From the NCBI RefSeq assembly GCF_034344865.1, contig NZ_CP133774.1, positions 5,208,001 through 5,272,000 on the forward strand: 64,000 nucleotides of DNA, in the 5' to 3' direction. Source of the DNA: Pseudomonas sp. 10S4. Its GTDB lineage: Bacteria; Pseudomonadota; Gammaproteobacteria; Pseudomonadales; Pseudomonadaceae. A program made the translations under genes and the position numbers. This document shows, piece after piece, positions 10,528 to 20,097 of this stretch. How positions within the stretch are numbered: position 1 is the first letter of the stretch; every line of letters begins with the position of its first letter. Below the pieces are notes generated by a model, which saw only the letters and a program-made list of their open reading frames with translations, was not told the DNA's origin and made no database searches.

Positions 10528-10555
10528 TAAAAAAGCCCTGCTTCAAGGCAGGGCT
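10528..10555 (-). terminator. intrinsic terminator of the 62-residue minus-strand gene
   Basis: On the minus strand AGCCCTGCCTTGAAGCAGGG and CT are followed by six T. It lies about 20 nt after the stop of the gene at 10576-10764. Confidence 0.8.
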
Positions 10556-10575
10556 GCGTTCGTGTCAGGAACCGT

Positions 10576-10764
10576 TCAGGATTTGTCCTTGCCGCGCCGC
10601 TTTGGGCCTGCAGGTTGATCCTGCAACACCGATGCCACTTCAATCGCCAACGCTTCGGTCGGGAAAGGTCCGGCGATATTCTCGCCAGCGACGCTGTCTA
10701 CCCACCATTGGCCGTCTTTCGCCTGATTGATCAAGTACCCGTTGACGCTTTTTGCTACCGACAT
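10576..10764 (-). CDS. small hypothetical protein (62 aa)
   Basis: Sequence MSVAKSVNGYLINQAKDGQW followed by WVDSVAGENIAGPF and a lysine-rich tail GPKRRGKDKS. Cytosolic; no recognised domain. It is followed by a good intrinsic terminator, which supports it being a real transcription unit. The 283-nt gap between it and galU shows no convincing gene. Confidence 0.6.
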   Translation of the reverse strand: MSVAKSVNGYLINQAKDGQWWVDSVAGENIAGPFPTEALAIEVASVLQDQPAGPKRRGKDKS

Positions 10765-11047
10765 CTATCTGCCTCGTTGGCTGGTTCAATCGCGCCATGA
10801 TACCGCCAAATGCACTCAACAGGTGCTGATGGGCGTATGGTGGTGCAGATTCTGCGCCTGGTTGAAGACGGTGCACAATGCCCGGTCTCTGCTATCTATT
10901 AATAGGCAACGGAACGACTTGCGGAACTATCCGCCAGAATATTTCTCTATGATGGCATCGGTTAGCCAGTGCGGGGCATTGTAAGGTGCACGCCGCCTGA
11001 TTAGACTGCGCCGAAACTCGTACAACACAGCCCTTTCAAGGACTTAT

Positions 11048-11887
11048 ATGATCAAGAAATGCTTGTTCCCAGCAGCCGGTTACGGTACTCGCTTCCTGCC
11101 AGCGACTAAAGCCATGCCCAAAGAAATGCTGCCGGTGGTAAACAAGCCACTGATCCAGTACGGCGTCGAAGAAGCACTGGACGCAGGCTTGACCGAAATC
11201 TCCATCGTGACCGGTCGTGGCAAGCGCGCTCTGGAAGACCACTTCGATATCAGCTACGAGCTGGAAAACCAGATCAAAGGCACTGACAAGGAAAAGTACC
11301 TGGTCGGTATCCGCAAGTTGCTCGACAACTGCTCGTTCTCCTACACGCGCCAGACTGAAATGAAGGGCCTGGGTCACGCGATCCTGACCGGTCGTCCGCT
11401 GATCGGCGACGAACCGTTCGCTGTGGTGCTGGCGGATGACTTGTGCGTAAACCTCGAAGGCGACGGCGTACTGACCCAGATGGTCAAGCTGTACAAACAG
11501 TACCGCTGCTCGATCATCGCGATCCAGGAAGTCGACCCGCAGGAAACCAACAAGTACGGCGTCATCGCTGGCGACCTGATCGGTGACGATCTGTACCGCG
11601 TACGCAACATGGTTGAAAAACCAGCGCCTGAAGATGCACCGTCGAACCTGGCAATCATCGGTCGTTACATCCTGACGCCGGACATCTTCGACCTGATCAA
11701 GCAAACCGAGCCAGGCAAGGGCGGCGAGATCCAGATCACCGACGCCCTGATGAAGCAGGCGCAGAACGGTTGCGTGATCGCCTACAAGTTCAAAGGCAAG
11801 CGTTTTGACTGCGGTGGCGCTGAAGGCTACATCGAAGCGACCAACTTCTGCTTCGAGAACTTCTACAAGACTGGCAAGGCTTACTAA
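11048..11887 (+). CDS. galU: UTP-glucose-1-phosphate uridylyltransferase
   Basis: Makes UDP-glucose from UTP and glucose-1-phosphate for LPS, exopolysaccharide and trehalose pathways. The 279-residue product has the nucleotidyltransferase signature FPAAGYGTRFLPATKAMPKE near the N-terminus, then VVLADDLCVN and FDCGGAEGYIEATNFC at the C-terminus. Length is as expected for bacterial GalU. AAGGA precedes the ATG, and a terminator follows 25 nt after the stop. Confidence 0.97.
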   Translation: MIKKCLFPAAGYGTRFLPATKAMPKEMLPVVNKPLIQYGVEEALDAGLTEISIVTGRGKRALEDHFDISYELENQIKGTDKEKYLVGIRKLLDNCSFSYTRQTEMKGLGHAILTGRPLIGDEPFAVVLADDLCVNLEGDGVLTQMVKLYKQYRCSIIAIQEVDPQETNKYGVIAGDLIGDDLYRVRNMVEKPAPEDAPSNLAIIGRYILTPDIFDLIKQTEPGKGGEIQITDALMKQAQNGCVIAYKFKGKRFDCGGAEGYIEATNFCFENFYKTGKAY

Positions 11888-11911
11888 TAGCGCCTGACCC
11901 GACTTGTACTG

Positions 11912-11939
11912 AGAAAGCCACCTTCGGGTGGCTTTTTCA
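11912..11939 (+). terminator. intrinsic terminator of galU
   Basis: AAAGCCACC-TTCG-GGTGGCTTTTT: a 9-bp stem with a TTCG tetraloop and a T run. Confidence 0.9.
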
Positions 11940-12018
11940 TTTTCCGGCCCCATATTGTTTGCAGTGCTTGCCCAGCGGGCGTCTGCGGGTATGCTGATGG
12001 CCTGCCGAGGAGATAGAA

Positions 12019-13377
12019 ATGGCCTACGATTTTGACCTTTATGTGATTGGCGCCGGTTCTGGCGGCGTGCGGGCTGCGCGATTTGCAGCCGGTTTTGGCG
12101 CAAAAGTCGCCGTGGCTGAAAGCCGCTACTTGGGTGGCACCTGTGTGAACGTCGGCTGCGTGCCGAAAAAACTGCTGGTCTACGGCGCACACTTCGCCGA
12201 AGACTTCGAGCAGTCTTCCGGTTTCGGCTGGACGCCTGGCGAGGCGAAGTTCGATTGGGCGACGCTAATCGCCAACAAGGACCGCGAGATCAATCGCCTG
12301 AACGGCATCTATCGCAACCTGCTGGTCAACAGCGGCGTGACCTTGCATGAGGGGCACGCCAAGATCATCGACCCGCATACCGTCGAGATCAACGGCGAAC
12401 GCCACACCGCCGAACACATCCTGATTGCTACCGGCGGCTGGCCGCAAATTCCGGAGATTCCGGGACACGAGCACGCAATCAGTTCCAATCAGGCGTTCTT
12501 CCTCAAGGAACTGCCGAAGCGCGTTCTGGTGGTGGGTGGCGGTTACATCGCGGTGGAATTCGCCGGGATCTTCCACGGCCTGGGTGCTGAGACCACGTTG
12601 TTGTATCGCGGCGATCTGTTCTTGCGCGGCTTCGATGGCGCGGTGCGCAAGCACTTGCAGGAAGAACTCACCAAGCGCGGCATGGACTTGCAGTTCAACG
12701 CGGACATCGAGCGCATCGAGAAGCAGGCCGACGGCAGCCTGAAAGCGACGCTCAAGGATGGTCGTGAACTGGAGGCTGATTGCGTGTTCTACGCCACGGG
12801 TCGACGTCCGATGCTGGACAACCTCGGGCTGGAGAACACCGGCGTCAAACTCGACAAGAAAGGTTTCGTCGAAGTGAATGAGCAGTATCAGACCGCCGAG
12901 CCGTCGATTCTGGCGTTGGGTGATGTGATCGGTCGCGTGCAACTGACTCCGGTGGCGCTGGCCGAAGGCAAGGCTGTTGCGCGACGCTTGTTCAAGCCAG
13001 AGCAGTATCGCCCGGTGGATTACAAGATGATCCCGACGGCCGTGTTCAGCTTGCCGAACATCGGCACCGTCGGTCTGAACGAAGAAGAAGCCCGGGAAGC
13101 CGGGCTCGATGTGGTGATCTATGAAAGCCGTTTCCGGCAGATGAAGCTGACCCTGACTGAATGTCAGGAACGCACGCTGATGAAACTGGTGGTGGACGCC
13201 AAGACCGACAAGGTTCTGGGCTGCCACATGGTCGGCCCCGACGCCGGCGAGATCGTGCAGGGTCTGGCAATTGCCTTGAAGGCGGGTGCCACCAAGCGCG
13301 ACTTCGACGAAACCATCGGCGTGCATCCAACGGCCGCCGAAGAGTTCGTTACCATGCGTACGCCGGTCGCGAGTTAA
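12019..13377 (+). CDS. gor: glutathione-disulfide reductase
   Basis: FAD/NADPH flavoprotein of 452 residues that regenerates glutathione. FAD-binding GAGSGG starts at residue 11, the redox-active disulfide is Cys42-Cys47 in [13 protein letters not shown], the pyridine-nucleotide fold is [13 protein letters not shown] near residue 175, and the dimerisation domain ends with the catalytic His in [17 protein letters not shown] precedes the start. The stop overlaps by 4 nt the stop of the convergent KfrA-like gene. It clusters with ahpC/ahpF, a peroxide-defence neighbourhood. Confidence 0.96.
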   Translation: MAYDFDLYVIGAGSGGVRAARFAAGFGAKVAVAESRYLGGTCVNVGCVPKKLLVYGAHFAEDFEQSSGFGWTPGEAKFDWATLIANKDREINRLNGIYRNLLVNSGVTLHEGHAKIIDPHTVEINGERHTAEHILIATGGWPQIPEIPGHEHAISSNQAFFLKELPKRVLVVGGGYIAVEFAGIFHGLGAETTLLYRGDLFLRGFDGAVRKHLQEELTKRGMDLQFNADIERIEKQADGSLKATLKDGRELEADCVFYATGRRPMLDNLGLENTGVKLDKKGFVEVNEQYQTAEPSILALGDVIGRVQLTPVALAEGKAVARRLFKPEQYRPVDYKMIPTAVFSLPNIGTVGLNEEEAREAGLDVVIYESRFRQMKLTLTECQERTLMKLVVDAKTDKVLGCHMVGPDAGEIVQGLAIALKAGATKRDFDETIGVHPTAAEEFVTMRTPVAS

Positions 13378-14384
13378 TCGTCCTTCGCTGTGTCTGGCGC
13401 GGTCGCAACGACCGCCGCCAGACGCACGCTTTCATCCAGGCTGGCCTGGGTCTTCGCCAATTCGATTTCCAATGACTGATTGATCTGCGACTGCTCGTCG
13501 ACGTTCTGCTTGAGCGCCTGACTTTCCAGCAGGGCAATGCGCAAGCGTTCCTGGAGGAGGGTGCGTTCACTGTCGACGCGGTTGGCTTGCTCCAGCAGTT
13601 GATCCTGCCGACTGTTGGCTTGCTTGAGTTGCTCCTGCAACAGGCTCAGCTCTCGCAGCGTTCCGCGGTTTTCGGTCAGCAAGCGTTCGTTGTCGCGGTG
13701 CAACTGCGTGATCTCATCCTGGCGGACGAGGGCGCTTTGCTGGGCCTGACGCAATTCCATCTGAATTTGTTGTACCTGGCCTTCGTGACGGCGCTGTTCC
13801 TGCTCGCGCTGTTCCTTGACGGCATTGCGATAGTGTTCAAGCGCATCGCGGGCGTGCAGGTGTTTTTCTTCGAGGGAGCGGATCTGCTCGTCCTTGTCTT
13901 TCAAGCGTAACTCGAAATCGGACAGCGCCTGATTCAGCCCCGCATTGCGGGTCTGCTCGGTCTGCAGCATCGAGCGGGTTTCCAACAGCGCATCGGATTC
14001 CTGCGTCAGTGCCAGGCTTTGAATCTCGTATTGCTGGTGCAGTTCGGTGTTCGCCTCGCGGGCTTCATCGAGCTGTGTTTCCAGCGCTTTTCGTTGGCGA
14101 TCAAACTGCTCGCGCGCTTGGTCGATGGGTTCTTGCGCTTGCTCTTTCAGGCGTTGCGCTAGGCGCGAAACCAATCCTGCCAGCTCATCATCGATGGGTT
14201 CGGACGTCTCTTCAGCACGCTCCGGGCCGCCATCCAGCTCCTTTAGATAGCGATGAATTGTGGTTTTCGAGCCTGTATTGCCCATCTCGATCCGTACTGC
14301 GTCGATGCTTGGGTTTTCGCCACGGGCGAGGATCGCCAAACGTGCCGCTTGCACCACTGCTTTATTTACACCGCCACGAGCCAT
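13374..14384 (-). CDS. KfrA-type DNA-binding coiled-coil protein
   Basis: A 336-residue protein: the N-terminal ~100 residues resemble the KfrA N-terminal DNA-binding domain ([20 protein letters not shown], then IRM-like helix and [13 protein letters not shown]). The remaining ~220 residues are an almost uninterrupted Gln/Glu/Arg-rich coiled coil. The ATG at 14384 has GGAG 6 nt upstream and is preferred to a longer frame reaching 14444. KfrA proteins are plasmid partition/nucleoid-organising repressors. Here the gene is chromosomal and divergent from a tyrosine recombinase, so regulation of or cooperation with it is plausible (inference). Confidence 0.8.
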   Translation of the reverse strand: MARGGVNKAVVQAARLAILARGENPSIDAVRIEMGNTGSKTTIHRYLKELDGGPERAEETSEPIDDELAGLVSRLAQRLKEQAQEPIDQAREQFDRQRKALETQLDEAREANTELHQQYEIQSLALTQESDALLETRSMLQTEQTRNAGLNQALSDFELRLKDKDEQIRSLEEKHLHARDALEHYRNAVKEQREQEQRRHEGQVQQIQMELRQAQQSALVRQDEITQLHRDNERLLTENRGTLRELSLLQEQLKQANSRQDQLLEQANRVDSERTLLQERLRIALLESQALKQNVDEQSQINQSLEIELAKTQASLDESVRLAAVVATAPDTAKDD

Positions 14385-14401
14385 GAGTTCTCCTACGATT
14401 T

Positions 14402-14476
14402 CGTACTGTGGTACGTAACATAAATTACACATTGTACCATTCAACTTTAAAAGTTAAATCCTTTAAGTTCTTGACG
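14402..14476. promoter_or_regulatory. divergent intergenic region with palindromes, possible KfrA-like operators
   Basis: CGTAC-TGTG-GTACG at 14402-14415 and the 13-bp palindrome AACTTT-A-AAAGTT at 14443-14455 lie between the divergent KfrA-like and recombinase genes, followed by a TTGACG element at 14471. AT content is clearly higher than in the flanks. KfrA family members bind their own promoter, so these are operator candidates. This is inference only. Confidence 0.4.
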
Positions 14477-14561
14477 CGGGATATACTGGTATTACCCCGT
14501 GTGATGAGCGTTGCGCACGGTTTTCACCCGCCAAAGCGGTACGTTTTCGAGAGCAGAGCCC

Positions 14562-15506
14562 ATGACCGATCTGGATCGCTACCTGCAAGCCGCCACCCGC
14601 GACAACACTCGTCGTAGCTACCGGGCGGCCATCGAGCACTTCGAAGTCAGTTGGGGCGGGTTCCTGCCGGCGACCAGCGACAGCGTTGCGCGCTATCTCG
14701 TCGCGCATGCAGGCCTGTTGTCGATCAATACCCTGAAGCTGCGCCTCTCGGCATTGGCGCAATGGCACAACAGCCAGGGCTTTGCCGATCCGACCAAGGC
14801 GCCGGTGGTGCGTCAGGTGTTCAAGGGCATTCGCGCGTTGCACCCGGCGCAAGAGAAACAGGCCGAGCCGTTGCAGCTTCAACACTTGGAGCAAGTGGTG
14901 GCCTGGCTTGAGCAGGAAGCGCAAACCGCCCGTGCTGACGGTGATCAGCCCGGGTTGCTAAGAGCGAGGCGCGACATGGCGCTGATCCTGCTGGGCTTCT
15001 GGCGTGGCTTTCGCAGTGATGAGCTGTGCCGCTTGCAGATCGAACACGTGAAAGCCATCGCTCAGTCGGGTATCACGCTCTATCTGCCGCGCAGCAAGAG
15101 CGATCGGGAAAACCTCGGCAAGACTTTCCAGACCCCGGCGTTGCAGCGTTTGTGCCCGGTGCAGGCCTACATCGACTGGATCACCGAAGCCGCGTTGGTC
15201 CGTGGGCCGGTGTTCCGTGGCATTGACCGTTGGGGCAACTTGAGCGAGGAGGGCTTGCACGCCAACAGCGTGATTCCATTACTGCGCCAGGCGCTGGAGC
15301 GTGCCGGCATCCCCGCCGAGCACTACACCAGCCACTCCTTGCGGCGCGGCTTTGCGACCTGGGCTCACCAGAGCGGTTGGGATTTGAAGTCGTTGATGAG
15401 TTACGTGGGCTGGAAGGATATGAAGTCCGCCATGCGCTATGTTGAGGCCAGCCCGTTTCTCGGGATGACGCCACTCGCGGAAAAATCCATTGGCGCTGCT
15501 CAGTAA
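14562..15506 (+). CDS. Cre-like tyrosine recombinase / phage-type integrase
   Basis: A 314-residue site-specific recombinase. The N-terminal SAM-like core-binding domain (~1-95) includes NTRRSYRAAIEHFEVSW. The catalytic domain shows Arg151 (WRGFRSDEL), Lys179 (PRSKSD), His258-x-x-Arg261 (SHSLRRGF), Trp284 (VGWKDM) and the nucleophile Tyr293 (MRYVEA). Trp in place of the second His is the Cre arrangement. All catalytic residues are intact. It is divergent from the KfrA-like gene and followed immediately by a large inverted repeat. No phage genes are adjacent, so it is not part of an obvious prophage. Confidence 0.88.
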   Translation: MTDLDRYLQAATRDNTRRSYRAAIEHFEVSWGGFLPATSDSVARYLVAHAGLLSINTLKLRLSALAQWHNSQGFADPTKAPVVRQVFKGIRALHPAQEKQAEPLQLQHLEQVVAWLEQEAQTARADGDQPGLLRARRDMALILLGFWRGFRSDELCRLQIEHVKAIAQSGITLYLPRSKSDRENLGKTFQTPALQRLCPVQAYIDWITEAALVRGPVFRGIDRWGNLSEEGLHANSVIPLLRQALERAGIPAEHYTSHSLRRGFATWAHQSGWDLKSLMSYVGWKDMKSAMRYVEASPFLGMTPLAEKSIGAAQ

Positions 15507-15544
15507 GTTTTCTTCTATTAATACGTTCCGCTAATAGCGAAAAC
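15507..15544. repeat. interrupted inverted repeat directly after the recombinase stop
   Basis: Arms GTTTTC-TT-CTATTA and TAATAG-C-GAAAAC surround an 11-nt centre. The repeat begins at the base after the stop codon. It could be a terminator (no long T-tract) or a recombination core site of the adjacent enzyme. Confidence 0.5.
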
Positions 15545-15651
15545 CAATGAGCAGCATGAGGTTTGCCAATGAGCCATCCGGCCATCGGATGGGTAGGATT
15601 CACCCCATCAACTTCTTAACCAAACTTTTCAACCCTGACGGAGAGTCACCG

Positions 15652-16215
15652 ATGCCTATCATCAACAGCCAAGTTAAACCGTTCAAAGCTACCGCCTACA
15701 AAAATGGCGACTTCGTACAAGTGTCGGATGCTGACCTGAAAGGCAAGTGGTCTGTCGTGTTCTTCTACCCAGCTGACTTCACCTTCGTTTGCCCGACCGA
15801 ACTGGAAGACCTGGCTGACAACTACTCCGCGTTCCAGAAACTGGGCGTCGAGATCTACAGCGTTTCTACTGACACCCACTTTGCTCACGCTGCCTGGCAC
15901 AACACTTCGCCAGCTATCGGCAAAATCCAGTACACCATGATCGGCGACCCGACCCACGCCATCTCCCGCAACTTCGATGTGCTGATCGAAGAAGTTGGTC
16001 TGGCTGACCGCGGCACCTTCGTGATCAACCCAGAAGGCCAGATCAAAATCGTCGAACTGAACGACGGCGGTGTTGGCCGCGACGCTTCCGAGCTGCTGCG
16101 CAAAATCAAGGCTGCTCAGTACGTTGCTGCTCACCCAGGCGAAGTGTGCCCAGCCAAATGGAAAGAAGGCGAGGCCACTCTGGCTCCGTCCCTGGACCTG
16201 GTCGGCAAGATCTAA
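15652..16215 (+). CDS. ahpC: alkyl hydroperoxide reductase subunit C (2-Cys peroxiredoxin)
   Basis: A 187-residue peroxiredoxin that reduces H2O2, organic peroxides and peroxynitrite. Peroxidatic Cys47 lies in FTFVCPTE and resolving Cys166 in GEVCPAKW; the AhpC1 type is shown by [20 protein letters not shown] at the N-terminus. GGAGAG precedes the ATG at 15652; the longer frame from 15547 is not supported. Highly biased codon use suggests strong expression. AhpF lies 140 nt downstream beyond an intrinsic terminator. Confidence 0.97.
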   Translation: MPIINSQVKPFKATAYKNGDFVQVSDADLKGKWSVVFFYPADFTFVCPTELEDLADNYSAFQKLGVEIYSVSTDTHFAHAAWHNTSPAIGKIQYTMIGDPTHAISRNFDVLIEEVGLADRGTFVINPEGQIKIVELNDGGVGRDASELLRKIKAAQYVAAHPGEVCPAKWKEGEATLAPSLDLVGKI

Positions 16216-16277
16216 GTCTGTGACACACGCATCACCGGGGCGGGTTTCCGCACCTCAGTAAGCTGCAACCGCCCAAT

Positions 16278-16313
16278 AAAAACGCCCGGGCGAGATTCGC
16301 TCGGGCGTTTTTT
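16278..16313 (+). terminator. intrinsic terminator between ahpC and ahpF
   Basis: AAAAACGCCCGGGCGA-GATT-CGCTCGGGCG followed by seven T. It probably makes ahpC the more abundant transcript. Confidence 0.88.
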
Positions 16314-16354
16314 TCGCCTGCTTTTCATGAAACTGCATAAAGGAAATCGCCCGT

Positions 16355-17920
16355 ATGTTGGACGCCAATCTTAAAGCCCAGTTGAAATCGTACCTGGAAC
16401 GGGTCACCCAACCGATCGAGATCGTCGCCTCCCTCGACGACGGTGCGAAATCCCAGGAAATGCACGAACTGCTGAAAGAAGTTGCCAGTCTTTCTACTCA
16501 AATTACCTTGCTCGATAACGGTGACGATGCACGTAAGCCATCGTTCTCGATCAACCGCCCGGGTGCCGATATCAGCCTGCGTTTTGCCGGCATCCCGATG
16601 GGTCACGAATTCACCTCGTTGGTGTTGGCCTTGCTGCAAGTCGGCGGCCACCCTTCGAAAGCCAGCGTTGAAGTGATCGAACAGATCCGCTCGCTCAAAG
16701 GCCAGTTCAGCTTCGAGACTTACTTCTCGCTGTCCTGCCAGAACTGCCCGGACGTGGTCCAGGCGCTGAACCTGATGGCCGTGCTCAACCCGAACATCCA
16801 CCACGTCGCCATCGACGGTGCGTTGTTCCAGGCCGAAGTCGACGATCGCAAGATCATGGCGGTGCCAAGTATCTACCTGAACGGCGAAATCTTCGGTCAG
16901 GGCCGCATGGGCCTGGAAGAAATCCTCGCCAAGATCGACACCAGCGGTGCCGAGCTTCAGGCCGAGAAGATCAGCGCCAAAGAAGCCTTTGACGTGTTGA
17001 TCGTCGGCGGTGGCCCGGCCGGTGCTTCGGCTGCGATCTACGCTGCCCGTAAAGGCATTCGTACCGGCGTGGCCGCTGAGCGTTTTGGTGGGCAGGTGCT
17101 GGACACCATGGCCATCGAGAACTTCATCTCCGTGCAGGAAACCGAAGGGCCGAAACTGGCCAGCGCCCTGGAAGAACACGTCAAACAATACGACGTCGAC
17201 ATCATGAACCTGCAACGCGCTACTGCGCTGATCCCGGCGAAGAATGTCGGCGAGTTGCATGAAGTTCGCTTCGAAAGCGGTGCCAGCCTGAAGACCAAGG
17301 CGCTGATCCTTGCCACCGGCGCCCGCTGGCGCGAAATGGGTGTGCCGGGCGAGCAGCAATACAAAGCCAAAGGCGTTTGCTTCTGCCCACACTGCGACGG
17401 CCCGCTGTTCAAGGGCAAACGTGTGGCGGTGATTGGCGGCGGTAACTCCGGCGTTGAAGCGGCCATCGACCTGGCCGGCATCGTCAGCCACGTCACGCTG
17501 CTGGAATTCGACAGCAAGCTGCGCGCCGACGCTGTGCTGCAACGCAAACTGTACAGCCTGCCGAACGTCAACGTCATCACCAGCGCGCTGACCAGCGAAG
17601 TGAAAGGTGACGGGGAGAAAGTGACCGGTCTGGTCTACAAGGATCGCGATTCGGGTGAGTTCAACACGGTCGAGCTGGAAGGGATCTTTGTGCAGATCGG
17701 TTTGCTGCCTAACACCGACTGGCTTAAAGGCACCGTCGAATTGTCGCCGCGTGGCGAGATCATCGTCGATGCTCGTGGTGAAACCTCATTGCCGGGCGTG
17801 TTCGCTGCCGGTGACGTGACCACCGTGCCGTACAAGCAGATCGTGATTGCAGTGGGCGAGGGTGCCAAGGCTTCCCTGAGCGCATTCGATCACCTGATCC
17901 GGACCTCGGCCCCGGCTTAA
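16355..17920 (+). CDS. ahpF: alkyl hydroperoxide reductase subunit F
   Basis: A 521-residue flavoprotein that transfers electrons from NADH to AhpC. The N-terminal tandem thioredoxin-like domain carries SCQNCPD (Cys near residue 129). The FAD motif [18 protein letters not shown] starts near residue 215, and the thioredoxin-reductase-like redox centre is [12 protein letters not shown] near residue 345. The NAD domain [18 protein letters not shown] and C-terminal [16 protein letters not shown] complete the family pattern. Length is normal. Confidence 0.97.
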   Translation: MLDANLKAQLKSYLERVTQPIEIVASLDDGAKSQEMHELLKEVASLSTQITLLDNGDDARKPSFSINRPGADISLRFAGIPMGHEFTSLVLALLQVGGHPSKASVEVIEQIRSLKGQFSFETYFSLSCQNCPDVVQALNLMAVLNPNIHHVAIDGALFQAEVDDRKIMAVPSIYLNGEIFGQGRMGLEEILAKIDTSGAELQAEKISAKEAFDVLIVGGGPAGASAAIYAARKGIRTGVAAERFGGQVLDTMAIENFISVQETEGPKLASALEEHVKQYDVDIMNLQRATALIPAKNVGELHEVRFESGASLKTKALILATGARWREMGVPGEQQYKAKGVCFCPHCDGPLFKGKRVAVIGGGNSGVEAAIDLAGIVSHVTLLEFDSKLRADAVLQRKLYSLPNVNVITSALTSEVKGDGEKVTGLVYKDRDSGEFNTVELEGIFVQIGLLPNTDWLKGTVELSPRGEIIVDARGETSLPGVFAAGDVTTVPYKQIVIAVGEGAKASLSAFDHLIRTSAPA

Positions 17921-17934
17921 ACGCCAGCGCTGAA

Positions 17935-17974
17935 AACACAAAACCCCATGAGTGATCATGGGGTTTTTTGTGTC
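17935..17974. terminator. intrinsic terminator of ahpF
   Basis: ACACAAAACCCCATGA-GTGA-TCATGGGG followed by TTTTTTGTGT: a long stem with a T run on the plus strand and A-rich 5' side, so it may act in both directions. Confidence 0.88.
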
Positions 17975-17988
17975 TGGCGCGTCCCCAA

Positions 17989-18079
17989 TGTGGGAGCGGG
18001 CTTGCTCGCGAAAGCGGTATGCCAGGCAACATTGATGTCGACTGACGCCCTCTATTCGCGAGCAAGCCCGCTCCCACAA
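17989..18079. repeat. REP doublet (REPIN), GCGGGC subtype
   Basis: TGTGGGAGCGGGCTTGCTCG and its inverse flank a ~45-nt spacer between the ahpF terminator and the 3' end of gloA. The same subtype occurs at 26054, 27262 and 38821. Confidence 0.9.
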
Positions 18080-18097
18080 GGGGATTTGTGCCGAGTC

Positions 18098-18619
18098 TTA
18101 CATCGGCGCTGGCTGAATGATCTCAACCCAGTAAGCATCCGGGTCCTTGATAAACGCCAGGCTCTTCATCCGGCCATCGTTCAAACGCTTCTGGAAATCA
18201 CAACCCAGTGCTTCAAAACGCTCGCATGCTGCACGAATGTCCGGCACTGAGATGCAGATATGACCGAAGCCACGCGGGTCGGTGTTGCCGTTGTGGTAGG
18301 CGAATTCCGGATCGTTCTCGGTGCCGTGGTTGTGGGTCAGCTCCAGAATGCCGGGAATCGATTTCATCCACTCGGTACGTGCGGCGGCGTCGGCCGGGAT
18401 CTGGTTTTTATCGACCAGCGCCAGGAAGTACAGACTGAATTCGGCTTCCGGGAAGTCGCGCTTTTCAACCAGCGAGAAACCGAGGATGCGCGTGTAGAAA
18501 TCCAGCGACTTGGTGATGTCCTTGACCCGCAGCATGGTGTGGTTGAAGACGAACTTCTGAGTGGCGGTGTCAGGTTGGGCAGTCACGCCCGGGAAGGTGT
18601 TCAATTCGTGCAGGCTCAT
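18098..18619 (-). CDS. gloA: lactoylglutathione lyase (glyoxalase I)
   Basis: A 173-residue metal-dependent enzyme that converts the methylglyoxal-glutathione hemithioacetal to S-lactoylglutathione. Metal ligands are seen in FNHTMLRVKD (His), LELTHNHG (Glu), GFGHICISV (His) and AYWVEIIQ (Glu). Motif LDFYTRILGFSLVEKRDFPE is typical of the longer, eukaryote-like GlxI form. GGAGGG lies before the ATG at 18619; the frame extension to 18688 is not supported. Confidence 0.94.
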   Translation of the reverse strand: MSLHELNTFPGVTAQPDTATQKFVFNHTMLRVKDITKSLDFYTRILGFSLVEKRDFPEAEFSLYFLALVDKNQIPADAAARTEWMKSIPGILELTHNHGTENDPEFAYHNGNTDPRGFGHICISVPDIRAACERFEALGCDFQKRLNDGRMKSLAFIKDPDAYWVEIIQPAPM

Positions 18620-18764
18620 GGGCCCTCCGGAAAATAAGTGGGGCTGGCGAATGGTCGCAATGATACGCAAGCGTCCGGGCATCGCCAAACCAAAACGGCC
18701 AGCTATTGCCTGGCGGCCGAGTGAGGCTCAGACTTTGTGGTTCAATCTGTGAGTACCCCTCGTA

Positions 18765-19289
18765 ATGATCCGACCGTTCAAATCGCTGTTCGTTTTCATG
18801 GGTTTGTTTGCACTGGCCACTGCGGCGCAAGCAGACACCCCGAGCATTGCCTGGCCAAGTGGCTGGGAGGTGGAGGCCGTAGCGCCCAATGACACCACGC
18901 CGCAGGTATCCCGCCAACGCGCGGTGAAAAACGATGCCGATGGCAACCAGGTATTGGTGATGGAGCTGACGATGACCCAAGTCGAAAGCGGCCATCAGGT
19001 GAATTTACAGGGCGTGTTGCTGGAGATGCGCAAGTCGGTGCAGAAGGACTTCTTCCAGGGCGGCTATCAAAGTGTCTGCAACAAGATTCACCCGGCCACG
19101 TTGAGTCAACTGCCAGCACTTGAAACCACTTGTACGGTTACCCAGAACGGTCGACACGTGCTGTCGCAAACATTGGTCGCTGCGGTGGAGGCGGACAAGG
19201 CCTATGTTCTTTCCTATGCCGGGCAAGCTGAGGTTTATAAGGCAAGTCAGGACGAAATACAGGCTGCCCGTAACAGCTTGAAACTGTAG
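18765..19289 (+). CDS. secreted protein, DUF4946-like
   Basis: A 174-residue protein with a Sec signal peptide (MIRPFKSLFVFMGLFALATA, cut near AQA-DTP). The mature region begins PSIAWPSGWEVEAVAPND and contains two cysteines (SVCNKIHP and TTCTVTQ) likely to form a disulfide. The pattern fits the Pseudomonas DUF4946 family from memory. Periplasmic location is inferred. Function unknown. Confidence 0.68.
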   Translation: MIRPFKSLFVFMGLFALATAAQADTPSIAWPSGWEVEAVAPNDTTPQVSRQRAVKNDADGNQVLVMELTMTQVESGHQVNLQGVLLEMRKSVQKDFFQGGYQSVCNKIHPATLSQLPALETTCTVTQNGRHVLSQTLVAAVEADKAYVLSYAGQAEVYKASQDEIQAARNSLKL

Positions 19290-19463
19290 ATGAAGAATTG
19301 AGTCGGCGATCGATTGCGCCAAGCCCCGGCCTCTTTAGATACCCAAAGGGATTAAGCACAAAGTTAGCCGGAAAGTATTGAGTTCTTGCAGCGGCGACAT
19401 CCCCGTTAGAAGCAATTTCCAACTTTATCGACGACTATCGTTGCATTTGTTAGATGTCATCCA

Positions 19464-19497
19464 CAAAAAAAGCCCTGCATTAGCAGGGCTTTTTTTG
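19464..19497. terminator. bidirectional intrinsic terminator
   Basis: AAAAAAAGCCCTGC-ATTA-GCAGGGCTTTTTTT, between the convergent DUF4946-like and MvaT-family genes. Confidence 0.93.
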
Positions 19498-19510
19498 TTG
19501 TTGCAAAGGG

Positions 19511-19873
19511 TTAGCCGCGCAACCAGGAATCAACGGTAGCTGCACCGTACTGCTCCTTCCAGGCTTTCAGGCCACGGTGGTTGCCGCCCTTGGTTTCAAT
19601 CAGTTCACCTGTGTGCGGGTTGTGATAGACCTTGACCACACGGGCGCGACGGGTTTTAGGCGCGGCCTGTTGAAGCCCCGACTTTGACGGGTTCGGGTCG
19701 AGGATGGCGACGATGTCGCGCAGGCTCTTGCCGTAGGTTTTCATCAGCCCCTGGAGCTTTTCTTCGAATTCGATTTCTTTCTTGAGCCCGGCATCGTTCT
19801 TCAGGGACTCCAGCTGCTTGAGCTGTTCTTGAAGGGCCTTTTCAGCGGCACGAAATTCAGCGAGTCTGGACAA
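19511..19873 (-). CDS. MvaT/MvaU-family H-NS-like nucleoid protein, TTG start
   Basis: A 120-residue xenogeneic silencer. The N-terminal coiled coil (SRLAEFRAAEKALQEQLKQL) drives oligomerisation. A central IEFEEKLQGLMKTYGKSLRD is the family signature, and the C-terminal AT-rich DNA-binding domain has YHNPHTGELIETKGGNHRGL. Homologues begin MSKLAEFRAAEK. Here that position is a TTG codon at 19873 with GGAG 10 nt upstream and no suitable ATG; the in-frame ATG at 19915 would add 14 residues not found in relatives. Which paralogue (MvaT, MvaU, TurB-like) is not resolved. Confidence 0.9.
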   Translation of the reverse strand: MSRLAEFRAAEKALQEQLKQLESLKNDAGLKKEIEFEEKLQGLMKTYGKSLRDIVAILDPNPSKSGLQQAAPKTRRARVVKVYHNPHTGELIETKGGNHRGLKAWKEQYGAATVDSWLRG

Positions 19874-20097
19874 TATCTTTACTCCAATAGTGTGTTTGGC
19901 TGATACCAACCGCAAACAAAGCTATAAGCCAAGAGCCTTGAAGCGACTCGGTGATAATGGCTCACCTGCCAATTTTGCACAGGTAAGAAAAATTGTAGTA
20001 GTTAATTGGCCAAGAGTAAATCCTGTCTTTTTCTTCATGTAACAACAGCAGTGTTTTGATGCAATTTGGTGCAAGATTTCGTTATTTGCCAAGCCGG

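Noticed and set aside
14562..15506. Recombinase as evidence of a prophage or integrated plasmid
   Set aside because: No phage structural, replication or conjugation genes and no tRNA attachment site nearby; neighbours are housekeeping gor and ahpCF.
15515..15537. CTATTA...TAATAG as an OxyR site for ahpC
   Set aside because: OxyR half-sites ATAG/CTAT should be 7 nt apart in a four-part pattern; here the spacing is 15 nt and the element abuts the recombinase stop.
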